A program made the translations under genes and the position numbers. The notes below the pieces were generated by a model. It did no database searches and was not told where the DNA came from. It saw only the letters and a program-made list of their open reading frames with translations. Positions 8,707 through 23,700 of a DNA stretch of 64,000 nucleotides are shown piece after piece (the stretch's first letter is position 1; each line of letters starts with the position of its first letter). This DNA comes from Ruegeria sp. ANG-R (GTDB lineage Bacteria > Pseudomonadota > Alphaproteobacteria > Rhodobacterales > Rhodobacteraceae). Location of the stretch: contig NZ_JWLJ01000002.1 in NCBI RefSeq assembly GCF_000813985.1, positions 62,001 through 126,000 of the forward strand. Direction: 5' to 3'.

Positions 8707-11700
8707 TTAGTAGAACGTGAACTGGTCGCTATCCAGAGCCGCTAGGCGCGTTCCGGCAAGGAAAATCTCATCACCATTGCCCAGATCAAACAGAACGCCA
8801 CCATCGGTCTCACTTGCGGCATTCAGCAAGTCATCGAAACTGTCAATCCCCTCAACACGAAGCTTAAGGTTGTCGCCAGCGATAAAGCTGCCTCTGCGCG
8901 TTACAGAGCCCTGGAAGCCATATATTGTGTCGCGACCATCACCGGTTTCGAAACGGAAGATATCCTGTCCGCGCCCGGCTAGAAGGGTATCATTGCCGGC
9001 ACCACCGATCAGCTCATCATCGCCGCCCTGACCGAACAATGTGTCGCGACCTGCGCCACCAACGAGCGTATCATTGCCTCTGCCCCCAAAGAGCAGATCG
9101 CGACCGTCGCCACCGTCTAGATAATCATCTCCGCCGCGTCCTAGTAGTACATCACCGCCCGATCCGCCGATCAACAGGTCATCGCCCCTTGAACCAAAGA
9201 GAATGTCGGTGCCCTCACCTCCAATCTGGGCATCATCAAACTCGTTTTGGACGGTTACAGACACTGTGGCAGTCGCGGTGTTTTCACCATCGCTGACAGT
9301 ATAGGTGAACTGATCGGTACCCTCGTAGTCGAAGTCAGCAAGATACTCGACGACACCATTCTCGAAACTGACCTGCCCATGATCCGCCGAACCGACGCTA
9401 ACGATCTCAAGCGCGTCCCCATCTGGGTCAACGTCGTTTTGCAGCAACGCTGATGGGTCAAGTCTGAGTGCATAAGGGATCTCGACCGTAAAGGCGTCAT
9501 CCGTAGCAATTGGCGTGGTGTTGAAGCTCTCGAAGGTCAGAGTGAACACGTCTGAAACGGTCTCGGACCCGTCATTCGCAATCAACTCAATCTCGATCGG
9601 GCCTGCAGCAGAGCTTGGCGCCATGCCGGAGAAACTGGATCCATTGAACACCAACCAATCCGGAAGCTCATCACCACTCGCCAATCGGGCCGCGAACATC
9701 AAGGGTTCACCATCCGGATCAGAGAATACATCGTCAGGTACCGAGATGACAAACGGGGTATTGGTGCGCAGTTGTGCCCCGGCATCGTTCGTGTCAAAAT
9801 CCGGCAACGGGTTGACCAATATCGGTGCGTCCTGTGTTCCGGCGATCATCAGATTGAAGTCGTCGGAAATCGACGACGTCCCGTCCGAGATGACCAGGCG
9901 CAGGCCGAAATCCCCGAACACATCAGTTGGTGCCTGACCTGTCAGGGTCAAAGTATCGGCATCGAAACTGATCCAGTCCGGCAAATCACTGCCATCGCTT
10001 TGGGTCAAAGCGAAGCTGAGCGCATCACCATCAGGGTCGGTATAGATCCCTTGCTGCAATTGGATTTCAAACGGCGTATCCTCGATTGCAGATCGATCTG
10101 ACAGAGGAACCGTCAGAATCGGCAGATCATTAACCGGATCTATAATCAGATCGAAGGCCTGGGTCGAAGACAGCTGCCCATCGCTGACAGTCACTTGCAG
10201 CGCCAGCGTGCCTGTGAAATTGACCGGCGGCAAACCGACCAAACGCATGGTTGATGCATCGAATCTCAGCCAATCGGGCAGAGCGGTTCCCCCAACGCGA
10301 GTGAGCGTAAAGGACAGGATATCGCCATCCGGATCACTGAAGGCGTCCGCTGGAAGCGTGATATCGATCTCTGTGTCTTCGTCGCTGTGAAATGCATCGA
10401 TGACGCCGATCTCGGGCGCCTGATTGGCGACCTCAAGCTCAACAATCAACTGCCCATTGCTTTGCAGGACCCCATCCGTGACGACATAGTCGAACACCAC
10501 CTGACCTCCCAGACGCGGATCACGGGTGATGATAATAACACCGTCATCCGAGATCACGGCATCAAACCCATCGCCACCCGCGATCGAGACGAGCGAGAGC
10601 GCATCACCATCCACGTCCACATCGTTACCCAGCAGATCCGAGATCGTCAGCGTGGTCGTGAGATCGGTGCCCATATCAATCAGATCATTGAACGCCTCAG
10701 GCGCATCATTGACCGGAGCAAGGGTCAGTGTGACCGTCCGAACGGTTTCAGCCGAACCGTCACTGGCTACGAGTTGCAGATCAATGTCGCCATTAACATC
10801 AGCAGGTGGCGTGCCGGTGATGCTCAGTTCATCTGGGTTGAAACTGATCCAATCCGGCAGCGTGGAACCCCCAACCCCGCGCAGCGAGATGGAAAGTACA
10901 TCACTATCCGCATCACTGAAGACCGCCGGATCAAGTGTGATGTTCAATGGTTGATCTTCGATACCAGTCAAAGAGATGTCAGCAATCACCGGTGCGTCAT
11001 TCACGGACGAAATCGCCAAATCGATATCGCGCGTGGTCTCGATGTCTCCATCATTTGCAACCAACTGCAGTTCAACAGTTCCGTTGAAATTTGCTGGTGG
11101 TTGTCCTGTCACATGAAGGGTGACCGGATCAAACATAAGCCAGACCGGCAAAGTGGCCCCGCCGCGAGACTGGAGCGAAACAGAAACGGTATCACCATCT
11201 ACATCCCCAAAGATCGCGGGGTCCAAGGTGATATCGAGCGGTTGGTCTTCGACACCCTGAAGCTGAACATCCGCTATCGTCGGGGCATCGTTGACCGGTG
11301 CGATGGTCAATGTCACCGGCTCCACCGTTTCCGTCGTCCCGTCAAACGCCGTCAATTCAAGCTCAACTTCCCCATTGAAGTCCTGCGGCGGGGTTCCCGA
11401 AATCGTCAGCGTCGACAGCTCAAAGTCGAGCCAGTCCGGCAGGGCTGCCCCACCTGCACCGCGCAAACCGACCGCCAGAGCATCGCCATCCACATCCGAG
11501 AAGAGTGCCGGATCAAGAGTGGCCGAAAACGCGGTGTCTTCAGTGCCGGACAGAGATACATCCGCAATCGCGGGGGCATCATTTCTTGCAGCGAAGGTGA
11601 TGGTCACCGTTCCCGTATCGCTCCGGCCCGTGTTGTCGCTGACCACATAGTCAAATGATGTGGTGCCAAAGAGGTTTTCATTTGGAGTGACCACGATTTC

Positions 11701-14700
11701 GCCGGTTGGTCGATATTCAACGCTGATACCCGGTGCCGCCGTGACAGATGTGATCGTCAGCGCCTCTTGATCCGGGTCTCTGTCATTGGCCAGGAGCGTT
11801 GACGCAAGGATCGTCAGCGGTTGATCCTCAATGCCTGAAAAACTGTCATCCGAAGCGATTGGATCATCAGGTGTGGGCAACAAATCAATTGTGATGGCTC
11901 CCTCAACCGGTGCGCCGTTTCCATCCGAAACCCGATAGAAAATGGTGGTTTCGCCAAAGTCATCGGATCTCGGAACAAATTCCCAGTTTCCGTTTCCAAG
12001 CTGGTTCAGCGGCCTCTCGACCGATCCTCCTCCAAAGATGTTGGTTTTGGTATAGACCGAGAGCACCGTCAGCGCGTCGCCATCCGGATCAAAGTCATTG
12101 GCGAGCAAATCGGCGGCCGAAATCTCCAACGCAGTATCTTCGTTCGTCGTCAATCTGTCAGACACTGCAAATGGCAGATCATTGGCAGGGGCCAGAGAAA
12201 TCTCTACGTATCCTTCAGATTCCGCGCCACGCGCATCAGTGACCACATAGCGGAAGCCAGCGTTACCAAAATAGTCTGCACGCGGCGTGAAGGTGACAAT
12301 GCCATTGTCAAGCGACACCGTACCGTTATCCGCGTCATAGACACGTGTGACAGAGAAGGCATCACCTTCAACATCCGCATCATTGGCCAGCAAATCCGCC
12401 ATATCGATGACAAGCGGCGTATCTTCCGTTCCGTTGATCACTGGATCGGCGATCAGGCGCGGACCGTCGTTAACCGGAGTAACATCCAGAACCACAGTGC
12501 CGATTCCTGTCAGACGTCCATCCGAAATCCGATAGGTGAATGTCAACTCACCGTTGAAATCACCATCGGGCACAAATTGGATGTCGCCGTTGGGCAGAAT
12601 GAAAGTCCGGCCGCCATCAATATCACGATCTATGCTGACGAAGGAGAACGGATCGCCATCGGCATCGCTGTCATTTGCCAGTAGTTCGCTGACGTTGATG
12701 GTCAGAGGTGTATCCTCATCGGTTACAAACCTGTCCGTTCCCGCTTCGGGGCGTTGATTGGTCGAGATTACATTGACTCTTACAAATCCCTCATCCGTTC
12801 CGTCGGTTCCGTCAGAAACCACGTAGGTAAAGCTGGCTGCACCATCATAGTTAGCTGTCGGCGTGAAGGTGATGACGCCGTTTTCTAAACTTACCGTGCC
12901 ATTGACTGCATCGCTGACAGACAAAATGCTTAACGGATCATTATCCGGGTCGGTATCATTGGCAGTCAAAGTTGCCGGATCGATCACCAGAACACCATCT
13001 TCAAGCACACTGACACGATCATCGACAGCAGTTGGTGGGTCGTTAACAGGTGCAACTTCCAGCGTTACAACAGCCCGGTCGGTCCCCTGCTGATCGTCAG
13101 TGATGATGTAGCCAAAGCTGTCGGGGCCATTGAAGCCTGCATTGGGCGTGTAGCGAAGCTGAACACCCAGATTGCCTTCAAGAACTGTTTGCATCGCAAT
13201 CGGGTTCTCAACAGTGCCATCGGCGCGTGTAACAGTGACCTCGATCTCGAGCGGACCCGTTGCATCAAGCGGGACCAAGCCGGTCAGGATGCCGGTTGCG
13301 GGGTCCAAAGACAGCCAGGACGGCAATGGGTCACCATTCGACAGTGCAGCCGAAACCGTATCCCCGGTTGCCAGGGCCGGGTCTACTGGCGTCACCAGCG
13401 TCAGTTCGGGCAGCAGAACATCCAAAGTGCCATTCTGCGGCTGCTCGATCTCGATAACACGTATCGCGTGACCATCCTCGTCAAAGTCATTTGCCAGAAG
13501 ATCCGACAGATCGATCACACGCACCATGTCTTCGGTTGCCGCAACCTCGTCGTTCAGCGCCGTGGGAAGTTCAGGCATCGGTAAGACATTGACGACGATC
13601 TCGGCGGGTGATTCAGACACGCCTCCCTTTTCGTCTGCTGCAAGATAGCGCAGCACGATCTGGCCGTTGAAATCTTCTGGCGTGACAAGTTCGAAGCGAT
13701 CCCCATTGACGATGGTCGAGAAACCATTCGCCTCTGTGACATTATAGGTCGCATCCACCGGCAATTCGGTGAGAACCGAGTAGTTGATCGCACCATCACT
13801 GACGTCAATGCGCACCGGCGGCGTACCAACAAAGACCGGAGGCGGTGTGCCATCGAAGGTGAAGGATGCTGGATCAAACCCAAGCCAGCCCGCCAGCGGA
13901 GCGCCATTTTCGGTCTGAGCTTCGAGCGTCTCTGCCGGATCAATCGGCAGAGCATAGAGGCCCTGACCGGCAAAGAAGGCGTCGTTGCCGAACAGCTCAT
14001 TCAGCGCGGGATCGATATCGGATTGCGGATCGATGACGACTTCGATTGCAAAGCCCTGCTGGCCGTGCGCATAGGTGCCATCCGGCAAAACCTGCGGTTC
14101 CGGCTCAAAGCGCAACTGTAGCCGAACCGGATCAGTTTCATCCGCAGGAACTTCGCCAACCCGAGTCAATTCCAATGTATCCGCATCGAAGTCCAACCAG
14201 GACGGAAGCGGTTGGTTCCCGGCAGCCTGAAGCGAGAAGGCGCCTGTGCTGATATCGAACAAGGCCATTCTGGGTGCCAGAGAAAGACCGTTTGTCAGAT
14301 CCGTCGCCGGGTCCACAGTGATGGTGTATTCGTAAAGACTTCCATCTGCGGGATTGCTCAGCGTCAATGCCAGATCAACGGGGTCAACGACATCTGCTGG
14401 CCAGTTTCCGGTTAGCAGCAGGGTCGAGGCATCGAATGACAAGCCATCCGGAAGCGCGGAACCATCTGGCAGCGCAGCCGTCGCAACCACTGCATCATGC
14501 ATTCGGTCGAGGTCGAAGCCATAGGAGATCTCGACCGGGTCACGCTGAGAGTAATCTTCCTGAATGACGCCCAAAACCGAAACGCTCTCAAAGAAGATCA
14601 CATCACCTTCTGGATCAAGGTCATTGCCAAACACTTCACCCGGAATAACTGTGATGGGCAGATCTTCCAGACCCTGCGCAATGTCGTCACGCAGCACCGG

Positions 14701-17700
14701 CCCATCGTTAGACGGCAGAATGGTGACGCGGACATAGGCAACATCGAAGCCGCCATTTCCATCGGCCACCTGATAGATAAAGCCTGCGTCCCCATTGTAG
14801 TTCGAGCGCGGTGTAAACTCGATCATGCCGTCGTCATTGAGTGCGACTTTGCCATTTTCGGCAAAGCGATCGAGACCGGACAGGAACAGCACCTCGTCCA
14901 GCGGATCGGTGTTGTCGGTGTCATTTGCCAAAAGATCGGCGGGGTCGATTATCAGAACCTGATCTTCAAGCGTCGTGAACGGTCCATCATCATGTGCAAT
15001 CGGCGCATCGTTGAGTGGGATGACGGTCAGATCGACATTGATCGTATTGCGTTCACCCCGTTCATCGACAAGATCATAGGAAAATCCTGCCGCGCCAAGC
15101 GCGTCAGGCGTGAAGGCAATCACACCCAGATCTGCATCAAAGGTCATCGAGCCGCCAACTGCAGAATGCACACCATCGAATGAGAAGGCGTCGCTCTCGA
15201 TGTCAAAATCGTTCGACATGAGGTCAGCTACGGTAATCTCATGCGTACGCTCCAGACGGATCGTGAATTCGTCCTGTCCGCTGCGCGGCGCATCGTTGAC
15301 CGGTTCGATATAGAGCTCGACATCAGCGCTCGACGTCGCTCCATCCGGGTCCACGATCACATATCGGAAACCGGCGAACCCGAAGTGATCCGTTTTCGGC
15401 AGGAAGTACACATGCGTTCCGTCCGCATAAAGGATACCGTTGGAGCCGGAAGATGAGAACGGTCCGGAACCAATGCCGGGCTGTGTCCGATAAACAGCAT
15501 CGCCGTTGTCGTCATAGATCGGCGTCAATTCGAGAATGGTGAACGGATCACCATCCACATCATAGTCGTTCCCCAGCAGATCAGCGTAGGAAATGCGCAG
15601 AACAGTGTCTTCGGTCCCGGTGAAGATGCCATCGTCCACACCGACCGGCGCGTCGTTGACCGGTGCAACATTCACTTCAACCCGGGCAGTGCTTTCGCGC
15701 CCGAACTGATCGCGCAGCGTGTAGTCAAAGAACGCATCGTCATTAAAGTCCTGATCGCCAAGGAAGGAAATCTGACCTTCAGGCGTGATGCTGACAGTAC
15801 CGTTGACGGCATTGGAAACCGCAATCAGTTCGATGCCATCCGCACCTTCGCTGACGTCGTTTGCGATAAGCAAGCTCGGGTCGATAATCGCTTCGACATC
15901 TTCCAGTGCCAGACGATAGATATCATCCGCAGCATTGAAGCGGCCTACCCGTTGCAGTGCTTCAATCTGATCCCGATCCCAGATCGTTCCATCAGCAAAT
16001 ACAACTTCCTCGATACCCAATTCCGCATTGAGGAAATGATCGCGCACGCGGAGTGTATCGATCAGGAACCCTTCGTCACGTTCCAGTTCCAGAAGAAGGT
16101 CATCCCCTTCGCGAATGACCGAGAGGTCTTTTGGTGCGATATCCGAGGCCAGAAGGACACGGTCGGTATCGCCCGCATCCCCGGCTTCGATCACCAGATC
16201 GGTGCCGCTGTCATAGCCAAAGACATAACTGTCCGATCCGGCCCCACCCGAGATTTGATCGTCGCCCCAGTTGCCATCGAACTGCTCGTCCGCAGCACTT
16301 CCGACAAATGTGTCATCCCAGACCGAACCGCGCAGCGCTTCGATATTGGCATAGGTATCGCCCAGAGCTTCCCCGCCGGTTCCCTGACCGGTTGCCAGAT
16401 TGACGCCAACGCCCTCATCTGCTGTCGAGAAATCTGCTATGTCAAAGCCGTCACGTCCATCTATGACGTCCGCACCGCGCCCGCCACGCAATGTGTTGTT
16501 GTTCGCATCACCACGGATCGTGTCGTCATGGTACGAGCCCTGGATGATCTCGATACTGTCGAAGACATCACCTTCGGCATCACCGCCGCCAGCGCTGCCA
16601 TCCTGCATGTCAACGGTCACACCTTCCGCTGAAAGGGTGTAGTCCGCTGTATCGATGCCTTCACCACCAAATAGCTGATCTGCCCCTCGACCACCTGACA
16701 AAAGATCATTGCCAGCAAGTCCGCGCAGCGTGTCATTGCCACGCCCGCCCGACAGTTTGTTTTCTTCCGCAGAACCCGTAAGCACATCGTCGTGATCAGA
16801 CCCGAACAGGTTCTCGATGTTCGTCAGGGTATCGCCTTCCGCATCACCGCCAGTCGCCAGATTTTCAGCAAGGGACACCGATACACCGGCACTGGAGTCG
16901 CGATAATCCGCTGTGTCGGAGCCTTCACCCCCGTCAAGCGCATCGCCACCCGCGCCACCGACGAGGACATCATCTCCGGCATCGCCAAGCAATGTGTCAG
17001 CGCCGCCGCGCCCTTCCAGAAGGTCGTGACCACGGCCACCTTCAAGCCGGTTATCCGCAAGGCCACCCGACAGGCTATCATTCCAGTCCGATCCGATCAG
17101 ACCTTCGACATTGGTCAGAATATCGCCAGCGGCGTGACCGCCCTGCCCCAAACGTGAGGCCAAGTCGGCGCGCACAGCGACATCAGATGCGGCGTAGGTA
17201 ACCGTATCGAAACCTTCGCCGCCATCGATGGTATCCCCATCATCGCCACCGTCGATCAGGTCGTCCCCATCGCCTGCAAGGATATTGTCCGCTCCCGCTC
17301 CGGCTCGGATCACATCCGCCCCGTCATGAGCTTCGATGATGTCGCCACCATCAAGACCTTCAATGGTCTCTGCCAGATCGGTACCAATCAGCAGATCAAT
17401 CTCATTTGTGCCTGTGAGAATGCGGCCATAGCTATCTTCTACAACCGCCGTAACTGTCGCCGTGTCCTGAATGCCTTCATCGTCCACAATAGTGTAGGTG
17501 AATTCGACCGGGCCAGAATACCCTTCGGGCACGCGTAGCACCAGGAAATCGCCGCGCCGTTCGACTGTACCGACCGTTGCGGTGCCAACCGCGTCGAATT
17601 GGAAAGAACGGTCCGCAACCGACACATCTTCGGCATCATCGACATCGAAGTCATTCGCCATAAGTTCTGAAATCCGCACCACAAGCGGAACACCCAATGG

Positions 17701-20700
17701 TGTGGTTCCGGCATCATCGGCAACGGCACTTGGCTGATCGTTGACCGGGATAATATCGATATCAACAAAGCCTTCCGAAACGCCGTCAGCATTATCCGAG
17801 ACAAAATACACGAAACCCGATTCTCGTGTTTCGTTCAAACCCGGTGTGTATTGGAAATCGCCATTCGCAAGTCGTTCCAATGAACCGGTAAAGGACCCAT
17901 GCAGGAATTGTTCCTGCAGATTAAGCGGGCGCCAGCCAATAATTTCCAACGGATCGCGATCGATATCCGTATCATTCGCGAGCAGGACGTCGGCCGGTAT
18001 GATGATCGGCACATCTTCGTAGACGGTGATCCTGTCAGACCCCGCAACCGGCGGTGCGTCCCCAACATTTTCAAAGAAGAGCGTGACCGTCGCATCGCTC
18101 ACTGCACCTTCCGGATCGGAGATCAGGTAGTTGAAGGTAGTCTCACCCCAGAAATCTGCGTCTGGTGTGAATATCACCGTGCCCTGGTCGGTGATTTCAA
18201 TCGCCCCGTTGGCGGGCTCCGAGACGTTTTCGAATGTCAGCGCAAGACCTTCGACGTCATAGTCATTTTTCATCAGCTCCGAGATCGGAATCTCAAGCGG
18301 TACGTCTTCCGTCCCTCGCAGAATATTCTCGAAGGCGGAATCCGTGTAGTGATCCGCGCGGGTTACCGGGCGATCGTTTTGGGCTTCGATTTCGATATAG
18401 AACGTGCCGGTTGAAACAGCCCCTTCACCATCGCTGACGCGATAGTTGAACTGGGCTGTTCCATCAAAGTTCGCCCAAGGATCGAAACGGATTGTATCGT
18501 TGTCGAGAGCAACCGCCCGACCGCCATATCCTCCCGTAGTTATGTCAACGAAGGTGAGCGTATCTCCGTCGCGATCAATATCGTTTATCAACAGATCCTG
18601 CGTCTGAATGATCAAGGGATTATCCTCGATCGTATGGAAAGTGTCGGATTGCGGCTCAGGTGCGTTGTTTACGGGTGTGACGGTGACATATGCCCGTCCG
18701 GTCGCAGTTGCGCCATCCGGGTCTTCCACTGTGTATTCAAAATATGTCTCGCCAAAGTAGTAAGCCGTGGGGGTTACCAAAATCTGGCCATCATCCGTCA
18801 GCACAACGTCCAGATTGGCATTTCCGGTCACGGACGTAACGGTCAGCGGATCGCCATCAGGGTCCACATCGTCAGACGCCAAAGCGGCCGCGAATATCTG
18901 GAACGGGACATCTTCGGCGGTCTCAAAACCCGTATTGTCATTCGCAACAGGCGCATCGTTAACCGGCGTAACATTGATCGTGACGATTGCTTCTGCGCGA
19001 CCGCCTTCCGGAGTATTCGCAACATAGGTAAAGCTATCGATGCCACTGAAATCAGCGTTGGGTGTGTACGTAATCTGGCCATTACTGGCCAAACTGACAT
19101 TACCATTCTCGGCGCCAAATACCTGACTGACGATCATCCGATCTCCATCCAAATCGTTGGATAGCAGGCGAACAGCATCAATGGTCAGGAAGCCATCTTC
19201 TTCAACCTCAAAGCCATCGTCATTACGCGCCTCTGCAACGGGTCTGACCCTGAGATCCACATAGCCTGTGCTGATCCCGTTTCGCCCATCTGAGACGGTA
19301 TAAGAGAACCGCGTCGGCCCATAGAAATCTGCATTGGGCGTGAACATGATGTTGCCCTGCGCATCAAGCTCGGCAAACCCGGCCTCACCACCATCAACCG
19401 CGATGATCGTAAGTGCGTCACCATCCGCATCGAAATCATTGCGCAGAAGCGTGTTCGCATCCAGCATCAACGCTTCGCCACTGGTGGCGGTGAAATACCC
19501 ATCGTCGGTGACAACAGGTGCGTTGTTACTCAGCAGAGTCTCAATGATACTAGGCGTCCATTGTTGGCCGTCCGAGAACATGATCTGCTCAACGCCGGAT
19601 CGCCCGTCGGCCAGTGCATCAACGATTGTAAGGCTGTCCTCCGGTGAACTCGCAAAGGTGATGACAATCGTGTCACTGCCTTTGAACAAGCGAGCAACCG
19701 AGGCTTCGGAAGACACAAAGTCAGGGAGCTCAATCCGATCATGACTAGGATACTGGCTGTCCACCTCAACAATGGTGTCATTGCCATGGCCACGACGGAA
19801 ATAGTAGGTATCGCTTCCTTCGCCACCGGACAGCGTATCATCACCTGCGCTTCCGTCGAACGTATCGTTCCCGTCAAAGCCCTCTACGGGCTCGGAATAC
19901 TCGGTCTGAGCAAAGCGGATCGCCTCAGACCGCATATCGTCACGGGTCCAGATCGTGTTGTCAGAGAATTCGATCCGATCCACGCCATTGGAACTAGTCG
20001 AAAGAACGTTCTCCAGAATAATCCGGTCGCGACTGTCCTTGAACAACAGCACGAGATCCAGACTGTCTGCACCAGCCCGAAGCGCATAGGACAAATCTTC
20101 TGGCGCATAATCCGGCAAGCGCAGCACATCGTTGTTTGAGTACGCGCTATCCGAGATGCGATCATCCCCGTCACCGGCCCGGTAGACATAAGTATCATCT
20201 CCGCCCCGGCCGTCGATGAGATCCGCTCCCGCGCCACCGGTCAGCGTTTCGGCAGCCGCGGTCCCAATCACATAGTCATCGCCGCTTGTTGTCTGCTCAG
20301 CCAACAGCGCCGCTTTGATCTCATCAATCGTGACGATTTCAGCAGAGCCGGCAAGCTCGATCTCATCAATTGCGTTGGAGCCGGACTCCAGCCCATTACG
20401 GATCGTAATCTGATCGCCACCATCAGGAAGCCGGATAATCAAATCCCGCCCTTCCGCGCCCAGACGGTCAAACTCAAGATCCGAGCTGTCATAACCCGTA
20501 ATAACGATACGGTTTGTCCCGGCACCGGTTTCCGAGATCACATCCGAACCGTCACCTCTCGTAAAGAGATAGGTGTCGTTACCGATCCCACCCGACAGAA
20601 GGTCATCACCCCCGAGGCCCGTAAGAGTATCATCACCATTCGTACCGGTGATGATGTCATTGCCAGACGTTGGTTCAGTGACTGAAAGCTGACGGAGAAT

Positions 20701-23700
20701 TTCCGCGCCGTCCCATTCGGTGCCATCATCGAAACGGATGAACTCGATCGCGCGGGACGAATAGCGCGCGCGCAGGGTTACAATGCCTTGATCCCCGGCA
20801 CCTTCCGAGCTTTCGTTAACGATGACTTCGACATCGCCGTCAAATCCACGGCGCAATGTCACATCGCTCGGATCAATGTCGCGGAGTTCCAAGACGTCGG
20901 CACTACCGGCTTCGTCGGCGATTCGGTCGAACCCATCTCCCCGCACGTAGATGTAGGTGTCATTCCCCTCAAAACCTTGGAGAAGGTCATCACCCCGCCC
21001 GCCAGTGATCGTGTCGTCTCCATGCGTTCCCTGAAGCAGGTCGTTGAAGACAGTTGTCCGGTCAGCCAGTACTTCGGAGGCTATTTCGCCGAGGGTCAAA
21101 ATAGAGCCGTCGCCGAACTCAATTCGCTCAATTCCGATTCCTGCCTCAACGCTGCCGTAGTCGTCAGACCGGCCCATCAGCATCCCATGAACAAGAATAG
21201 CTCCTCCGTCCGCTGCACCGGGTGCAGTCTCGGCGATGCGAAGTACGAGGCCCTCCGGCGTGATCTCGAAACTGATCTCGTCCCGATTTATGTCACTCAG
21301 AACAATTTCGTCGATATCGGTAGCGGTGTCATCTGAACCGGCTTCGAGAATTTCATCGTCGCCATCGCCGCGTGCATAGATATAGCGGTCGGACCCATCC
21401 AAACCGCGCAGAATATCATCACCCAATCCACCGGAAAGCGTATCCGACAGGTTGCTTCCCTGAAGATCATCCGATTGATCCGTATCAGCATCCCGAACCA
21501 AATTGGCAATCTCATCCGACAGTTGGACGATATCTCCGTTCGAGAATCTCAACAGCGGGATTAGAGATTGGTTGTATGCGTCTGATACAAAAGCATCCCG
21601 AATAGTGATGCTACCTGCTTCAATACCGCGCGTTGTGTCTTCCACAATACGGATGATCAAATCGTGCCAATCGCGTTCGAACACGACGTCAGAAATCTCT
21701 AATCCGTTAAGCTGAAGCTGCTCTGCTGAAAGAGCTCCCGAAATCACATAGGTATCGTGGCCATCACCATTGGAATAGGTGAAACTCGCCACTGCGCGAT
21801 GAACAACCACCACATCATCGCCCTTGCCCATTTCAAAACGAGTAGGCTCTGATTCGTACTCCACTTTGATGAAGTCGTCGCCATCCGTTCCCAGTTTCGG
21901 AACCGACATGTCAAAGATTGTTTGGGCGTCCCAGACAACACCGTTATCAAAAATCACTTGCTTGAGAAGCGGCCGCGAAATGGAGGTCTCGCCTTCTTCC
22001 GTATAACGACGTTCCACAGAAAACCCATCGACGAACCGGAGTACGCCACCGTCCCCGGCACCCGGCGCACTTTCAGCAATCCTGATCAGTAGGTCTCTCT
22101 CGTGATTAGTAATTTCTACTTCGGTAGGTACAATCCCGCGGAGATCTAAAATACCTGAAGCGATCTCCGGTCCTTGCAGATAACCAAGGCGGACCACGTC
22201 ATTGCCGTCACCACGCTCATAGACGATTGTTGCTTCACTGGTTTCGTTGCTCGGTCCACCGAATGGTCCATCCAAGACAGCCGCTCTGGTATTGATGACA
22301 TCATCACCTTTTCCCGCGTCTATGATCAGCGGTCCGGCATTGTCTGTATAGTTCAGGAAATCGTCGCCATCTGTCGCTTCGATTGTGGGCACCAAACCTA
22401 GCAGATCTTCTCCGTTGAGGATCGTCCCATCGTCTAGAATGACTTCGGCTCGAGCGAGGTCGTCGAGCGAACCCAACAGGACTTCACCGGAATCCGAACC
22501 ATCTGACAAACGGCTCGCAATTTTAAGGGCAACTAGACCTCCACGGCTTTCGACGGACAATTCGCTTTCAAGAACACCGACAAGTGAAACACTGATCTCA
22601 GCCGGTGGAAGCGGAATATCAAGGTACGTTTCAGCAAGGCGGTTATATTCGCTTTGCGAGATGTTTCCGTCTTGAAGCGCTACTTCCAAAGCAATCTGAA
22701 GTGGCATGCCAATGCTTTCGCCATCTGAAAAGTCAATCCAGAAATTATCCAGACCAGGCTCCGATGCGATCAGATATCTGTTGAGCTCGGGCCCATCCGG
22801 AGTGATTGCTTCAACAACAATGAATAAACTCCCTAGCTCGAATTCATAGGTGATTTGTGGGCCTGAAACAGGGCCGAAAAACTCAGAGCTGGTGATTGGA
22901 AGCTCTACCGCAGGCAGATCAAGCCTGGACTCTGTAGCGGAATATGTAGCTGTTAAGTAGTCAACGTCAGCTTGAGAAATACTCTCAATACGAGCGGCGT
23001 TCCGCAATTCATCCGACAGCAAGCGGAAGATAGTGTCACCATTTGAAAACTGGATGAAGAACGAGTCGATTTCGGGCTCGCTTGCAATAAGAGTGCGAAT
23101 TGCGTCGGATCCATCGGGTGCAGTTCCCGGTAAGAACAGATACAAATCGCCTGCGTCGAACTGGAGCTCTCGGTTCCCTCTGTTGAAAAACTCATCGATG
23201 GTAAGATCAAATGAAACTACCGCAAGACCCGGTAAGTCCAAGGGTGTGGGTTCCGGGAAAACAGGAAGACCACCCGGCGGGCCACTTGGGGGGCCATTGG
23301 CTTCACTTTCAGAGTAGACAGCATAGGAGCCATTTTGCACTCCCCGCTCGAAGGTGAAACTGTCTTCAAAATTCCGCTGGCTGGATTGCTCGGCGTTCTG
23401 AGCCATTATCAGCAAATCGTTCAACGTCAGAGTTTGGCCGTCGGAGAATATGTAGGTGCCAATTGAGGTACTATCGTATTCGGCCTCAGCGGCGGCAATC
23501 CGAATGCTGCCTTCAGTCGAGCCGTAGGTCAGGAGGAGATCGCGTCTTTCATCAAAGGAATCCGAGCGGAATGGCAGCAACCACGCTTCGATTTCATCGG
23601 AGGCTATATCAACGAAATTGACCGCGCCCTCTGCATCTCCGTAAAACTTGATACTAGAAATGACATCATGACCGCCATTGCGCGCATAGTTGAAGGTCGT

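Noticed and set aside
10387..11658. A 423-codon plus-strand frame
   Set aside because: It is antisense to the tandem-repeat part of the giant RTX gene; composition bias of repeats creates long opposite-strand frames and the translation shows no family.
8925..19500. Dense short DNA repeats that might suggest CRISPR or satellite DNA
   Set aside because: The periodicity is that of codons for RTX, tandem-95 and Ig-like protein modules; there are no identical repeats with unique spacers.
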